Source: Lachnospiraceae bacterium (GTDB lineage: Bacteria > Bacillota > Clostridia > Lachnospirales > Lachnospiraceae). From it: DNA of 64,000 nt. The notes beneath the pieces were generated by a model. It was not told the origin of the DNA, did no database searches, and saw only the letters and a program-made list of their open reading frames with translations. The stretch lies in NCBI GenBank assembly GCA_014804695.1, contig JAAUZJ010000014.1, positions 1-64,000 of the forward strand, in the 5' to 3' direction. The position numbers were made by a program, and so were the translations under genes. Below are positions 18,951 through 28,132 of the stretch, one piece after another. Numbering within the stretch: position 1 is the first letter of the stretch; each line of letters starts with the position of its first letter.

Positions 18951-21900
18951 TTATTTGCTGAATAAACCTTTCATGAAGCTTGTAATAATGAAACCTTCAC
19001 CATTTTCTGTATCCAGACTATCTAATGCCTTCTGTACAATATTGAAGGTTGCTGCTTTACCGCCTACATAATCACTTTCAGCATCTGCTGTGACTACTGC
19101 GGTTGCTTTGCCCTTTGCTACATTGTCAGCATAAACTATCGTATATTTCTTAGTCGCATCTGTAGGCTGACCAGTTGCATTTAAATCAACAGTCTCCACA
19201 GTAGAACCAAGTTTGATCTCCATCTTGGTCGGATATACTGCTTTTCCGGTATAGCCTACCTTATTCTTGGTCTCGCCGCCATAGAAGGTTATCTTTGCCT
19301 TGGAAAGGTCTTTGCTCTTGTCATATCCATCAGCTTTCTTGATAATGTTAAAGGTAGCGGTCTTTTTAGTTTCTTGCTTGCTTTCATCAGGTCCGACTAC
19401 ATTCTTGCCCTTTGCCTCTATCGTTACTGTTACGGTTAAAGAGGTAGCATCGTTAGCAAAATCTTCATCTGTGATATTTCTGGTCTTGCCTTTTACTTCG
19501 CTCTCATCATCACCTTCTACAGTATAGTAAGCCACATATTCTGATGCCTTCAACAGCTTACCGTTTACGGTTACGTATGGAACTGATTTATATGATCCTT
19601 TTTTGTTATAGAACACATCTGCAACTGTTACATCAATGTCATCGTTTTGATTAGTCAGGCCGATTCCATTGATTGTAAACTCCTGGTTTTTAAGTACAAC
19701 ACCCTTGTAGTTTCCAAGTCCGGTCACTGTATACTTCGCAGTTCCGACCTTCTTGTTATTACTGTAGGTAATCTTGAAATCTTTTCCAGGTACCAGTTCT
19801 CCATCTGCACTTACAGCCTGTGAGTCCGTGCCTTCTGATGAATTTGCCACATATTTAACAGTTACTGCATCATCGCCTGTCAGATCAAAGGTTACTCCGG
19901 TGCTTACAAAATCATAACCATTAACAGTATCTACTCCGTCTACTACAAATTTTCCGCCAGTCTTATCTGCAGCTATAACTTTGTAGGACTTGGTCACGCT
20001 TCCTGTACATCTGCTGCTTATACCGGTGATCGTTACTTTCTTGGCTCCAACGTTTGTCAGGTCTTCAGGATAGGAGATGACATAATCAGTATTTTCTACA
20101 AGTGGATCCTCTGCGTCTTCAGCGTTTGAAAGTCCGCCCTTTGTGCTTACATCAAATCCGATCACATACGGAGTGCCATTATAATACAGATTTTTAACTG
20201 CATCCTTGCCAGTGATTTCGCCGTTTTTGAATTCAGCTTTAATCTTAGCATTTGCCTGATCAGCTTTGGTTACAACACTGACAGGGATTTCAATACTTCC
20301 CATGAAGTTGTTTACGCCGCTAAGTTTGAGCAGAGGTGAATCTTCACCACCCCAGTCATTCTTATTCTGTTGTGTAGTGTCGTCATATTCAAAGTTCTTC
20401 TTTACAGCCAGTTTTACACCGCCGTAGAGCAGTACAGGCGTCGCTTTTTTGTTTTCAACAGCTGATGCACCAGCTATTACTTTAGCTACAGTTTCTGCGT
20501 TTGCTGCTGATTCATAATCATCGTTGTCAAGTGCCTTAGGTACGATCTTAAAGTTTGCAGTTACTTTTTTGCTAAGGCTGCCCTTACCTGTTACGGTTAC
20601 TGTAGGAAGTTTTTTCTCAGCAACAGCAGCAGTCAGTGCGTCATCTTCACCCACCGTGTGGGATGCATTAACGTTATTTGTGTATTTAACTGTATAATCA
20701 GTACCTTCTACAAGAGGAGTACCATTGTTGTATACAGTGATCGAAGGAGTGATCTTAGCTCCGGTGTAAATATAGGTTGAGCCTTCGTCAAATTTGATCG
20801 CAATTCCGGTTTTCGGAACGTTCTCATCGCCACCGTCACCGCCATTGTCTTCTGTTACAGTAGCGGATGTTTCAGCAGTTTGAGCAGAAGCAGCATCCCC
20901 ATCATAAGTAACTACTACTTTAATCTTATAGCCTACATCAGACTTTTTAACTTCATAAGTTGCAGCGTTAGCACCGCTTATCGGTTCTGTAGATCCCACG
21001 TGATACCATGCATAAGCTACTTTGCTATTGTCCGGTGTACCACCTGTAAATACAGGAGTAGCAGTCAGGGTACTTCCAACTTTAGCTTCACCAGTCAGTG
21101 TAACACTTGTCAGTGCGACTGGTGTTCCTGCTTCTGTTACTGTGTAATTAAAGGTTACAACAGAACTGATTGCTGTAACTGTCTCTGTACCGTCAACAGT
21201 TTCAGTTTTATATGCGATAGCCTTAACTGAGAAAGGTCCTACTGCTGTAGCTGTGGGTTTATTAGTATCACTGTATTCTTCACCTGTTGTAGCTGTAGGT
21301 TCTGTAGTACCGTCTGTTGTATAACGGATTTTTGCACCTGTGTCAGCAGACAGTGAAATGGTATCGTTTACATTTATAGTTCCGCTTGTAGGATCAGCTG
21401 TAGGATTTGCAGTTACATCATATCCGTTTTCAGTGATGTCATACTCAGCGCTGATTATACCACTATTTATTGTGGTACTGTCAGATTTGGTATATACTGC
21501 GATTGCTTTGAACTTCGTACCGCTCTCTGTTACGCTGATAGCCGTTCCGTATTCCTGTTTCTTTACGTTATCAAGGATATTTTCTTCTGTTACAGCTTCA
21601 AGTTCTGCATCTGTAAGAGCATTTGTACCTTTGTTTGTTACATAATAGATCTTTGCGCCTGTTGTTGCACAAGTAATCGTAACTTCACCTGTCTTAGTAC
21701 CAAATGTATGCTTTCCTTCTGTAAGAGCAGGAGCAAATACAGGATCTGCTACTGTGGTAGGTTCTGTAGAGCCGCCGCCTGGGTTCTCGGTTACAATCAT
21801 GTAAGGAATGATACCGCCGCCAACGCCGTTTGTGCCGGTTTTACCGCCTACAAATCCAATGCAGTATGTTCCTGCATCTGTCAAAGTAAATTCAGCTTTA

Positions 21901-24407
21901 GTAATCTTGGTGTTTCCTTTTGCTTCGGCGCTTCCACCTACTTGACTGGAAACTGTTTCTCCAATCTTTCCTGCATCCCATTTAGCAATCGTAAGCGCTG
22001 CTTCAGTTTCTGCTTTAGTAGCAAAGTATGCAACTACTTTGGTTCCATTAGCTGCTGATGTTGTAAATGTAATACAGTTGGCAGGCGCACTTCCTTCGGA
22101 AGGCATACTTCCTGATGAAGAAAGGATAGCCTTTGTCATTGGTTTGCTTACGCCTTCAACATCAAATGCATCCCAATTAGTCAGATCATCTTTAAGCTGA
22201 GATATTGAACTAATATTTCCAAGCTTAACACTATCCACCATTGTAAAGTAACTATCTAAAGCATCTGCTGAACCATCTGCAATCTTTTCTGACTTTGTAG
22301 TTGTCGGAACTACATAGATAAATTCTGCAACTTCACTTGATTCCCAGCCCTCTTTTATAGTAATCGCTTTGATAGGTGTAGTCACAGTAAGATCGAGCGC
22401 CTCTGTATAAAGTGTGCTTGTAGCTGTAGGTTCAGTTCCATCTGTTGTGAAGCGTATCTCGGTACCAGCTACAGTTGTAGTAGTATGCAATTCAACTTTG
22501 TCATCTGCGCCTAATACAATGTTTTCAGGAGTCGCTGTAGGTTTTGCAGCCTTAAGCGTGTATTCAAATTTTATCGTATCACTTGATTTACCGCCTTTTT
22601 CTGCATATGCTTTAATGACCTTGTGGTCTGCATCAATAGTAAGCTCTGCTCCAGCAGTATATTCAATCTTTCCGCTTTCAGCTTCCTTCGGATCTTTAGT
22701 ATCTGTGTCAGTTGCACCTATTGTGTAGTAAACTGTTGCATCTTCATCATCCCAGTTTAAAGTCACCTTCGTTCCTTCATTCACGGCGCCTTTTGCTGAA
22801 TCCGGAACTGCCTTAGGTGCTTCAGGTGTATCTGAAATAGTCTTAGTTTCTGTAACTGTTATACATGGAAAGATTCCGCCGCCGCCTGAAAATCCAACAT
22901 AATAGATGTCAGGCTCTGCTAATGTTATATCATTGCCGCCATTTGCAGCAGATATTTTAAACGCAGTAAATGACTCGTCCACGATTTTCGTTCCACCAGC
23001 ACTGCCTTTAGCCACTACAAGATTAGCAGCTTGCTTGGGCGCAGCATATATACGCAATTTAGCATTTGCTGTTGTCGTTGTGAAAGTTATTCCATTAGCA
23101 GCATATCCATCCGCATCGCCAGCTCCAAGTGCACCACCAGTTGCCCAAATAGCACTTGTTGTTCGATCAGCTTCTGCTATACTTTCATCCCACGTATAAC
23201 TTGCAACATCAGAAATATATTTAACAGCAACCGTCTTACCAGTTTTTTTACCCATGGTAAAGTAGTTACTAGTTCCAACAGTAGTACCAGAAATATCTAC
23301 CTGTGAACCGTTATAACCATCAATTGCTGCACCCACTTCATCTCCATTCAGTTTATATACAACATCTTTGGTTTGCGGGGTACCGTCGTCAATTGTATAA
23401 GCAAAAGTCTGAACCTCGCCATAAGTAGTGCCAACCTTTGCAACTGCATAGATAGTTGTATTTGCAGAAATCTTTATTTTGTCGCCCTCAGTATACTTAT
23501 TAGCATCAACTGCTAAAGTTGCTGCATCCGGTTTAGAGTCTGCAGTAGTAGTACAATATATCTCTGCAGATTCACTAGCTACAGGTGTATATGACAAAGT
23601 AATTTCTGTATCCTTGGCAACCGCACCTGCTGCAGTGGAAGGTGTTATAGTTCCTACCGTTACTGTGTCAGGTGTAACATCATATTCAAATGTCTGTACT
23701 TCACCAACATTATCATTGTCTTTTGCAACAGCTTTGATAGTTGTAGCTTTTGTAATCGTAATTGCACCAGTTGCTTCCTGGGCCTTAGTTACAATCGCCT
23801 CTGCACTTACACTGGTTGTTGTATAATCCTCATCTGTGCTTAATACATAATAAACACTTCCTGCAGATGCACTAAGTACCACTTCTCCTGTTGCGTCAGT
23901 AAATGTATACTTACTTGTTCCATCAGGATTAGCTGTTACTGTTGGCTTAGTCGGTGCAGTAAAGGTATAGTCGAATTCTTGAACATTCGCATACTTACCT
24001 TCGCCATCAACTGTAAAGGCCTTAAACGTTGTAGTTTTATTAAGTGTGAGCGAACTTCCGTTTGTAGAACCATCATCAGCATCCTTAGCTGTGCCATTTG
24101 CTATAGCATCATACTTATCTGTTTCAGAATCCGGTTTTACAAGATAGTAAATATCAGAAGCATTGCCCTCTTCTATACTGAGTGTTATTGATACATTTGT
24201 GCCTGTGACAAACTCAGTATTAGAGTCATCTGAAGCAGGAGAAGCTGTTATATCACCTGCTGCCGCATATGCCACACCAACACCGCCAAGCATATCAACC
24301 GGCAACATGCATACAGCCATCAGCACTGCTAAGAAACTAGCAATAAATCTTTTTGATTTACTGTACATGTTATGTTTTCCTCCTTCTTTTACACTTTTTG
24401 AATTCAT
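18951..24407 (-). CDS. Giant secreted Ig-like repeat surface protein (1818 aa)
   Basis: A signal peptide (residues ~1-50, ending AYAA) is followed by several chitobiase-C-terminal-like modules (IYYxxxxD / VYYTxG patterns, residues ~55-370). Two related CBM-like modules (near 380-540 and 740-890, each with a GGG-I-P-I-TE ending) alternate with more chitobiase-type modules. From ~1200 the C-terminal Ig-like modules (YTGAKI-P-I-V, DYTVKYTNN, GKG) match those of the 12508 gene. No LPXTG motif. The ATG at 24407 shares the duplicated leader. A second in-frame ATG 13 codons later (24368) has its own GGAGG-like site inside the coding region and restores the usual K-R-F-hydrophobic signal start. Probably an adhesin or cell-wall scaffold. 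Confidence 0.8.
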   Translation of the reverse strand: MNSKSVKEGGKHNMYSKSKRFIASFLAVLMAVCMLPVDMLGGVGVAYAAAGDITASPASDDSNTEFVTGTNVSITLSIEEGNASDIYYLVKPDSETDKYDAIANGTAKDADDGSTNGSSLTLNKTTTFKAFTVDGEGKYANVQEFDYTFTAPTKPTVTANPDGTSKYTFTDATGEVVLSASAGSVYYVLSTDEDYTTTSVSAEAIVTKAQEATGAITITKATTIKAVAKDNDNVGEVQTFEYDVTPDTVTVGTITPSTAAGAVAKDTEITLSYTPVASESAEIYCTTTADSKPDAATLAVDANKYTEGDKIKISANTTIYAVAKVGTTYGEVQTFAYTIDDGTPQTKDVVYKLNGDEVGAAIDGYNGSQVDISGTTVGTSNYFTMGKKTGKTVAVKYISDVASYTWDESIAEADRTTSAIWATGGALGAGDADGYAANGITFTTTTANAKLRIYAAPKQAANLVVAKGSAGGTKIVDESFTAFKISAANGGNDITLAEPDIYYVGFSGGGGIFPCITVTETKTISDTPEAPKAVPDSAKGAVNEGTKVTLNWDDEDATVYYTIGATDTDTKDPKEAESGKIEYTAGAELTIDADHKVIKAYAEKGGKSSDTIKFEYTLKAAKPTATPENIVLGADDKVELHTTTTVAGTEIRFTTDGTEPTATSTLYTEALDLTVTTPIKAITIKEGWESSEVAEFIYVVPTTTKSEKIADGSADALDSYFTMVDSVKLGNISSISQLKDDLTNWDAFDVEGVSKPMTKAILSSSGSMPSEGSAPANCITFTTSAANGTKVVAYFATKAETEAALTIAKWDAGKIGETVSSQVGGSAEAKGNTKITKAEFTLTDAGTYCIGFVGGKTGTNGVGGGIIPYMIVTENPGGGSTEPTTVADPVFAPALTEGKHTFGTKTGEVTITCATTGAKIYYVTNKGTNALTDAELEAVTEENILDNVKKQEYGTAISVTESGTKFKAIAVYTKSDSTTINSGIISAEYDITENGYDVTANPTADPTSGTINVNDTISLSADTGAKIRYTTDGTTEPTATTGEEYSDTNKPTATAVGPFSVKAIAYKTETVDGTETVTAISSVVTFNYTVTEAGTPVALTSVTLTGEAKVGSTLTATPVFTGGTPDNSKVAYAWYHVGSTEPISGANAATYEVKKSDVGYKIKVVVTYDGDAASAQTAETSATVTEDNGGDGGDENVPKTGIAIKFDEGSTYIYTGAKITPSITVYNNGTPLVEGTDYTVKYTNNVNASHTVGEDDALTAAVAEKKLPTVTVTGKGSLSKKVTANFKIVPKALDNDDYESAANAETVAKVIAGASAVENKKATPVLLYGGVKLAVKKNFEYDDTTQQNKNDWGGEDSPLLKLSGVNNFMGSIEIPVSVVTKADQANAKIKAEFKNGEITGKDAVKNLYYNGTPYVIGFDVSTKGGLSNAEDAEDPLVENTDYVISYPEDLTNVGAKKVTITGISSRCTGSVTKSYKVIAADKTGGKFVVDGVDTVNGYDFVSTGVTFDLTGDDAVTVKYVANSSEGTDSQAVSADGELVPGKDFKITYSNNKKVGTAKYTVTGLGNYKGVVLKNQEFTINGIGLTNQNDDIDVTVADVFYNKKGSYKSVPYVTVNGKLLKASEYVAYYTVEGDDESEVKGKTRNITDEDFANDATSLTVTVTIEAKGKNVVGPDESKQETKKTATFNIIKKADGYDKSKDLSKAKITFYGGETKNKVGYTGKAVYPTKMEIKLGSTVETVDLNATGQPTDATKKYTIVYADNVAKGKATAVVTADAESDYVGGKAATFNIVQKALDSLDTENGEGFIITSFMKGLFSK

Positions 24408-24558
24408 AATAAATAATCCCTCCATTTGTTTAATATTTCCGGCTTATACCCCGGATGATTTTTTATAGTAAACCTGTCAAATATGAAAGTGTATGACACA
24501 TTGACAGGGGTACTACCGCGTTTTGGGCATAGTGAGACCGTTAATGCGCTGTTAACGG
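24385..24558 (-). repeat. Right copy of inverted duplicated leader/promoter
   Basis: Inverse copy of 12352-12530. It holds CCGTTAA-n7-TTAACGG (24538-24558), the TTTGACAGG-TACTATAAAA block, the TCCGG/CCGGA hairpin, GGAGGGATTATTTATT and the ATG of the 18951-24407 gene. The two copies face outward-to-inward, so the intervening ~12 kb could invert by homologous recombination. Confidence 0.85.
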
Positions 24559-24639
24559 TAAAACCTCAGCTTGACTCTTTCTCCAAATTTACAACAAAAA
24601 TCGCACATTTCAAGCGGTCCGACACTTAGTGCCGAACTT

Positions 24640-25070
24640 TATACGCATCAATTATAGCACCTTTTATTTTAAAAAGATACTATTATTTTCACTTTTTTTT
24701 ATTTTTATTCTCATTTTATTAATTTCGTATTCTTTTTTATTATTTTTTTGTACACTTTTATAATTTTATTGCCAATATATTATTATTTTTCCTTATATTT
24801 ACAGCACATTTAATATATTTATGCTAATTCTTAGATGTGCATTAATAATGTTTATAAGGGGATTTTACCAACAATTGCCAACTATGTACCATTTAAGCGG
24901 ATTAACCTTAATATATACTCTTATATTTGGTTCGGATATATGTTAGCGAAATTTTATTGGCAATTTAAACAAATAATCGAACAATTTTGTACACAACCCA
25001 CCCAAACATTCTCGTTTATATTATGAATACAAAAGTTTTATGAGAATGTCCTAACTCTAATTAACCATAT
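24640..25070. other. AT-rich spacer, no gene seen
   Basis: About 430 bp of very AT-rich sequence with long T and A runs, mainly at 24680-24830. Short open frames occur but none has a ribosome site or a plausible protein. It may be an upstream promoter element, a nucleoid-protein target or decayed DNA; no structure could be assigned. Confidence 0.5.
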
Positions 25071-25074
25071 AAAA

Positions 25075-25104
25075 GGTGTAAAGTCTCAAAAGTGACTTTA
25101 CACC
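25075..25104 (-). terminator. Hairpin terminator of the small ORF
   Basis: GGTGTAAAGTC (25075-25085) pairs perfectly with GACTTTACACC (25094-25104). It lies 20 bp past the stop of the 54-aa ORF on the minus strand, followed by a short TTTT on that strand. Confidence 0.75.
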
Positions 25105-25124
25105 TTCCTTGTGTAATATAAGCG

Positions 25125-25289
25125 TTAATATTCAAGTTCTGAGAAATCAATACCAAAGTTCTGCAGCATAACTTTAGCAACTTTAATTTGATAGTCAAGT
25201 TCTTTATTTTCACCAGTCTCACATGATTTAATTCTCATTAAATTAACATATGTGAGAATAGCAGCTTGTCTTTGTTCTTCCAGAGTCAT
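25125..25289 (-). CDS. Small unknown protein (54 aa), paralogue of 48872-49054
   Basis: A short ORF with AGGTG five bases before the ATG, its own upstream promoter-like region and an immediate terminator, so it is very probably a real single gene. The protein is charged and helical, with no membrane segment; its C-terminal part (IDFSELEY) resembles VNLTELDY in the product of 48872-49054. The two genes also share the leader block CACAATATAGAAAG before the ribosome site. A palindrome TTGTAGCGATACAA (~25311-25324) overlaps the leader and may be an operator. Function unknown; a Spo0E-like regulator was considered but the motif is not convincing. It is divergent from an MBOAT gene. Confidence 0.65.
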   Translation of the reverse strand: MTLEEQRQAAILTYVNLMRIKSCETGENKELDYQIKVAKVMLQNFGIDFSELEY

Positions 25290-25464
25290 GCAATCACCTA
25301 CTTTCTATATTGTGGCTTGTATCGCTACAACATAATCATACCACAATTAAGGTGTGAAGTCTATTCATTTATCTTCCTTGTTTATAGTGACAATCCGGCG
25401 TTATGTGTGGTAGACTTATCTCTAACAGACCTTGTAAGCGATGATGACAAGATGGAGGCTTTTT

Positions 25465-26895
25465 ATGCTTTTTAATTCAATATCTTTCGGAATATTCCTG
25501 ATCATTGTGTTTCTTCTATACTGTATATTCCCACATAAATACAGATGGGCTTTTTTGCTTATTGCGAGCTATGCCTTCTATATGAATCTGCATCTGTGGT
25601 ATGGCATACTGCTCTTTTTGGCTACACTTCTCACATATACGCTTGCCATATCACTTGAAAAGGCGCAGACCGATAGCTCTAAGAAAAGGAATTTATTGTT
25701 TGGTCTCCTGCCACTTATTTTGATCATCGTCTTTTTCAAAACGGCCAATCCTGTAATATCACAACTTAACAGTGCAATTTCCAAAGCCTCATTGTCATTG
25801 CAGCCAATTACGTTGACAATACTTCTGCCTGCCGGTGTTTCGTTTTATTTTTTTCAATCAATGGGGTATTTGATTGATGTTTACCGGGGAAAAATAAAGG
25901 CGGAACGGCATTTTGGATATTATGCTCTTTTTATTTCTTTTTTCCCGCAGCTGCTCGCCGGCCCGATCGGACGGGCTGATTCGCTTATTGAACAATATAA
26001 AAAAGAACGGCCTTTTGTGTATGAAAATGTAACTTACGGACTGAAGTTAATGACATGGGGATATTTTAAAAAGCTTGTGATTGCCGATGTATTTGCGGTG
26101 ACTGTAGACCAGATTTATAATAATGTGCACTCTTATGTGGGGCTGGTTCTCATAATAACAACCGTTATGTTTGCTATAGAAATATACTGTGACTTTTCGG
26201 GCTATTCGGATATCGCTATTGGCTGCGCCAAACTGTTTGGAATCGAACTTATGACAAACTTCAAAAGTCCTTACTTTTCTTTTTCCATCAGGGAATTCTG
26301 GAGCCGGTGGCATATTTCGCTCTCAAGCTGGTTCAGGGATTATGTGTATATCCCACTTGGCGGCAACCGCGTTCCAAAGTGGAGACACTGCCTGAACCTG
26401 CTTATCACTTTCCTTGTAAGCGGTTTTTGGCATGGGAGCGCCATTACTTATGTGCTATGGGGCGCCATTCATGGTATACTTCAAATAGTAGAAACGCTGA
26501 TTCATCCCAAGGGCAAAGAATATAAGAAACGATTTTGGCAACTGCCCCTTACGTTTATTCTTCTATGCTTTACATGGATTTTTTTCCGAGCAAACAGTAT
26601 CGAAGATGCGATATGGATAATCTCGCGCCTGTTCTGGGACATTGCACGCCCGTTCAACTATTTAAAAACAGCCGTTATTTGTTTGGACATGTCGTATATA
26701 CAGATGGGCGGGATGGCTCTATCAGTGTTGGTGCTGCTTATATATGACCTGCTTTCATTAAAATACGATGTCATAGACGAATTTTCTAAGCAGAAATTCT
26801 TCATAAGATGGCCAATATATGTAATAACACTTGTTACCATTGCACTATTCTCTGCTAAGGGAGTGGCAACCGAATTTATATATTTTCAATTCTAA
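25465..26895 (+). CDS. MBOAT-family O-acyltransferase (AlgI/DltB type)
   Basis: A 476-aa protein with about eleven membrane segments. It has the AlgI-type signature in order: FPQLLAGPIGR near residues 160-170, REFWSRWHISLSSWFRDYVYIPLGGNR near 278-304, and the catalytic His in LVSGFWHGS near 323. MBOAT proteins of this type move acyl groups (often acetyl) across the membrane onto extracellular polymers, with an SGNH partner finishing the transfer. The partner here is probably the 27080-28132 product. The ATG at 25465 is chosen because GATGGAGG precedes it. It is separated from the SGNH gene by a long palindrome. Confidence 0.88.
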   Translation: MLFNSISFGIFLIIVFLLYCIFPHKYRWAFLLIASYAFYMNLHLWYGILLFLATLLTYTLAISLEKAQTDSSKKRNLLFGLLPLILIIVFFKTANPVISQLNSAISKASLSLQPITLTILLPAGVSFYFFQSMGYLIDVYRGKIKAERHFGYYALFISFFPQLLAGPIGRADSLIEQYKKERPFVYENVTYGLKLMTWGYFKKLVIADVFAVTVDQIYNNVHSYVGLVLIITTVMFAIEIYCDFSGYSDIAIGCAKLFGIELMTNFKSPYFSFSIREFWSRWHISLSSWFRDYVYIPLGGNRVPKWRHCLNLLITFLVSGFWHGSAITYVLWGAIHGILQIVETLIHPKGKEYKKRFWQLPLTFILLCFTWIFFRANSIEDAIWIISRLFWDIARPFNYLKTAVICLDMSYIQMGGMALSVLVLLIYDLLSLKYDVIDEFSKQKFFIRWPIYVITLVTIALFSAKGVATEFIYFQF

Positions 26896-26911
26896 GTTAT
26901 AATTAGAAGTA

Positions 26912-27041
26912 TGCGAAATCTTGTTCTCGATGCCCAGAACTTGGGTAAAGTAAACAAAATAAGGGGCGACTTCGCTCCCGCGGTCGAGCCCCGTTTTTGT
27001 TTACTTTACTCAAGTTCGTCCCCTCGACACAACCTTTCGCA
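26912..27041. repeat. Long imperfect palindrome between MBOAT and SGNH genes
   Basis: Stem 26937-26955 pairs with 26999-27017 (18 of 19 positions), an inner GGGGC/GCCCC stem caps it, and weaker pairing runs out to TGCGAAA (26912) and TTTCGCA (27041). It lies 16 bp after the MBOAT stop and about 40 bp before the next start on the same strand, so it could act as terminator, processing site or attenuator. Similar architecture to 3721-3861 and 38206-38519. Confidence 0.7.
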
Positions 27042-27079
27042 ATCCACCACCCTTTTAACCTGGAGGTTCCAATACTATT

Positions 27080-28132
27080 ATGAAAAAACTATACGACGTA
27101 CTACGTTTTACCCTAAAATGCATACTAATTCCCGCGACAGCTATTTTCTTAATATACTGCCTTAATAAGCCCTACCGCCATATTGACGCCAATAAATATT
27201 TGGATGTTTCCAAGTTTTCTACACTTAAAGCCTTCTATACCGAAGTCCAGATAGGTAATATCGGCAGTTCGCACGGAGCATATAATTTCGATTATACCCC
27301 TTTGACTGAACGCGGCTATTCCTGTTTTAATTTTGCAAATGCCAGTCAAAGTTTCAATTATGACTATGCAATTTTGAAAGAATACGGACACTATATGGCT
27401 CCCGGCAGTGTTCTGTTTATTCCGGTATCTTATTTTTCTTTTAATAATGAAGTTATAAATGCAAGCGAGGCCCAGGCACTTAGCGTACGCTACTATCATT
27501 GTCTTTCTCCGGAAAATGTTCCTGATTATGATCCTTATATAGACCTTATTACGAATAAATTTCCTATTTTGTCGGCGGGCGAGGATATATTAAAGATTTT
27601 TCCTGATTTGAAATTATCACTCATTGTATTTGCTAATGAAAACAATGAAATGACTGATAATATTGAAAAAAACAGCAAAATGGATGATAACAATGAAAAT
27701 AATGACGAAATAATTGATACACCAGATACCAATTCCGAAATCAACATAGAAGAATTTGCCGCAAGGGCCAAAGATCGTTACAGCAGACATTTTGACAACA
27801 AAGAAGAGTATTTTCTTGAAGAAAGAATTGCAGACTTATACGATATATTAAATTACTGCAAAGAAAATAAAATAACGCCCGTACTTATTACCACACCTTT
27901 TTCCGTATATTACAACGAGCTTGTTTCAGAGGAATTTCTTCAGGAATTTAGTGAAACCGTAAACCGCATAGCTACTGACACTAATGTCAGTTATTATGAT
28001 TATTCAAATGATGAGCGTTTCTACGACAATCTCACATATTTTTCGGATTCCGATCATTTGAACGAAAAAGGCTGTGAGTATTTTATGCAGGTGCTGTTAG
28101 AGGAAGTTTCCGAATTAAGCATCTTCCCCTGA
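27080..28132 (+). CDS. SGNH-type acyl-transfer partner protein (DltD/AlgX-like)
   Basis: A 350-aa protein with one N-terminal membrane anchor (residues ~10-27) and an extracytoplasmic SGNH-like domain. Visible motifs are IGSSHG (block I Ser, near residue 63), NFANASQ (near 92-98), and SDSDHLNEKG (catalytic Asp/His, near 323-332). An Asn/Glu/Asp-rich low-complexity insert occupies ~185-215. Proteins like this complete O-acylation of cell-wall polymers after MBOAT transport, which fits its position after the MBOAT gene. GGAGG lies 13 bases before the ATG, unusually far. Its 3' end overlaps the convergent glycosyltransferase gene by 18 bp. Confidence 0.75.
   Translation: MKKLYDVLRFTLKCILIPATAIFLIYCLNKPYRHIDANKYLDVSKFSTLKAFYTEVQIGNIGSSHGAYNFDYTPLTERGYSCFNFANASQSFNYDYAILKEYGHYMAPGSVLFIPVSYFSFNNEVINASEAQALSVRYYHCLSPENVPDYDPYIDLITNKFPILSAGEDILKIFPDLKLSLIVFANENNEMTDNIEKNSKMDDNNENNDEIIDTPDTNSEINIEEFAARAKDRYSRHFDNKEEYFLEERIADLYDILNYCKENKITPVLITTPFSVYYNELVSEEFLQEFSETVNRIATDTNVSYYDYSNDERFYDNLTYFSDSDHLNEKGCEYFMQVLLEEVSELSIFP

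Noticed and set aside
18951..24407. LPXTG-type sorting signal in the giant surface proteins
   Set aside because: No LPXTG-like motif followed by a hydrophobic segment and basic tail is present at either C-terminus.
24835..25026. Plus-strand ORF of 63 codons in the AT-rich spacer
   Set aside because: No ribosome site, no promoter and no recognisable protein; composition reflects AT-rich DNA.
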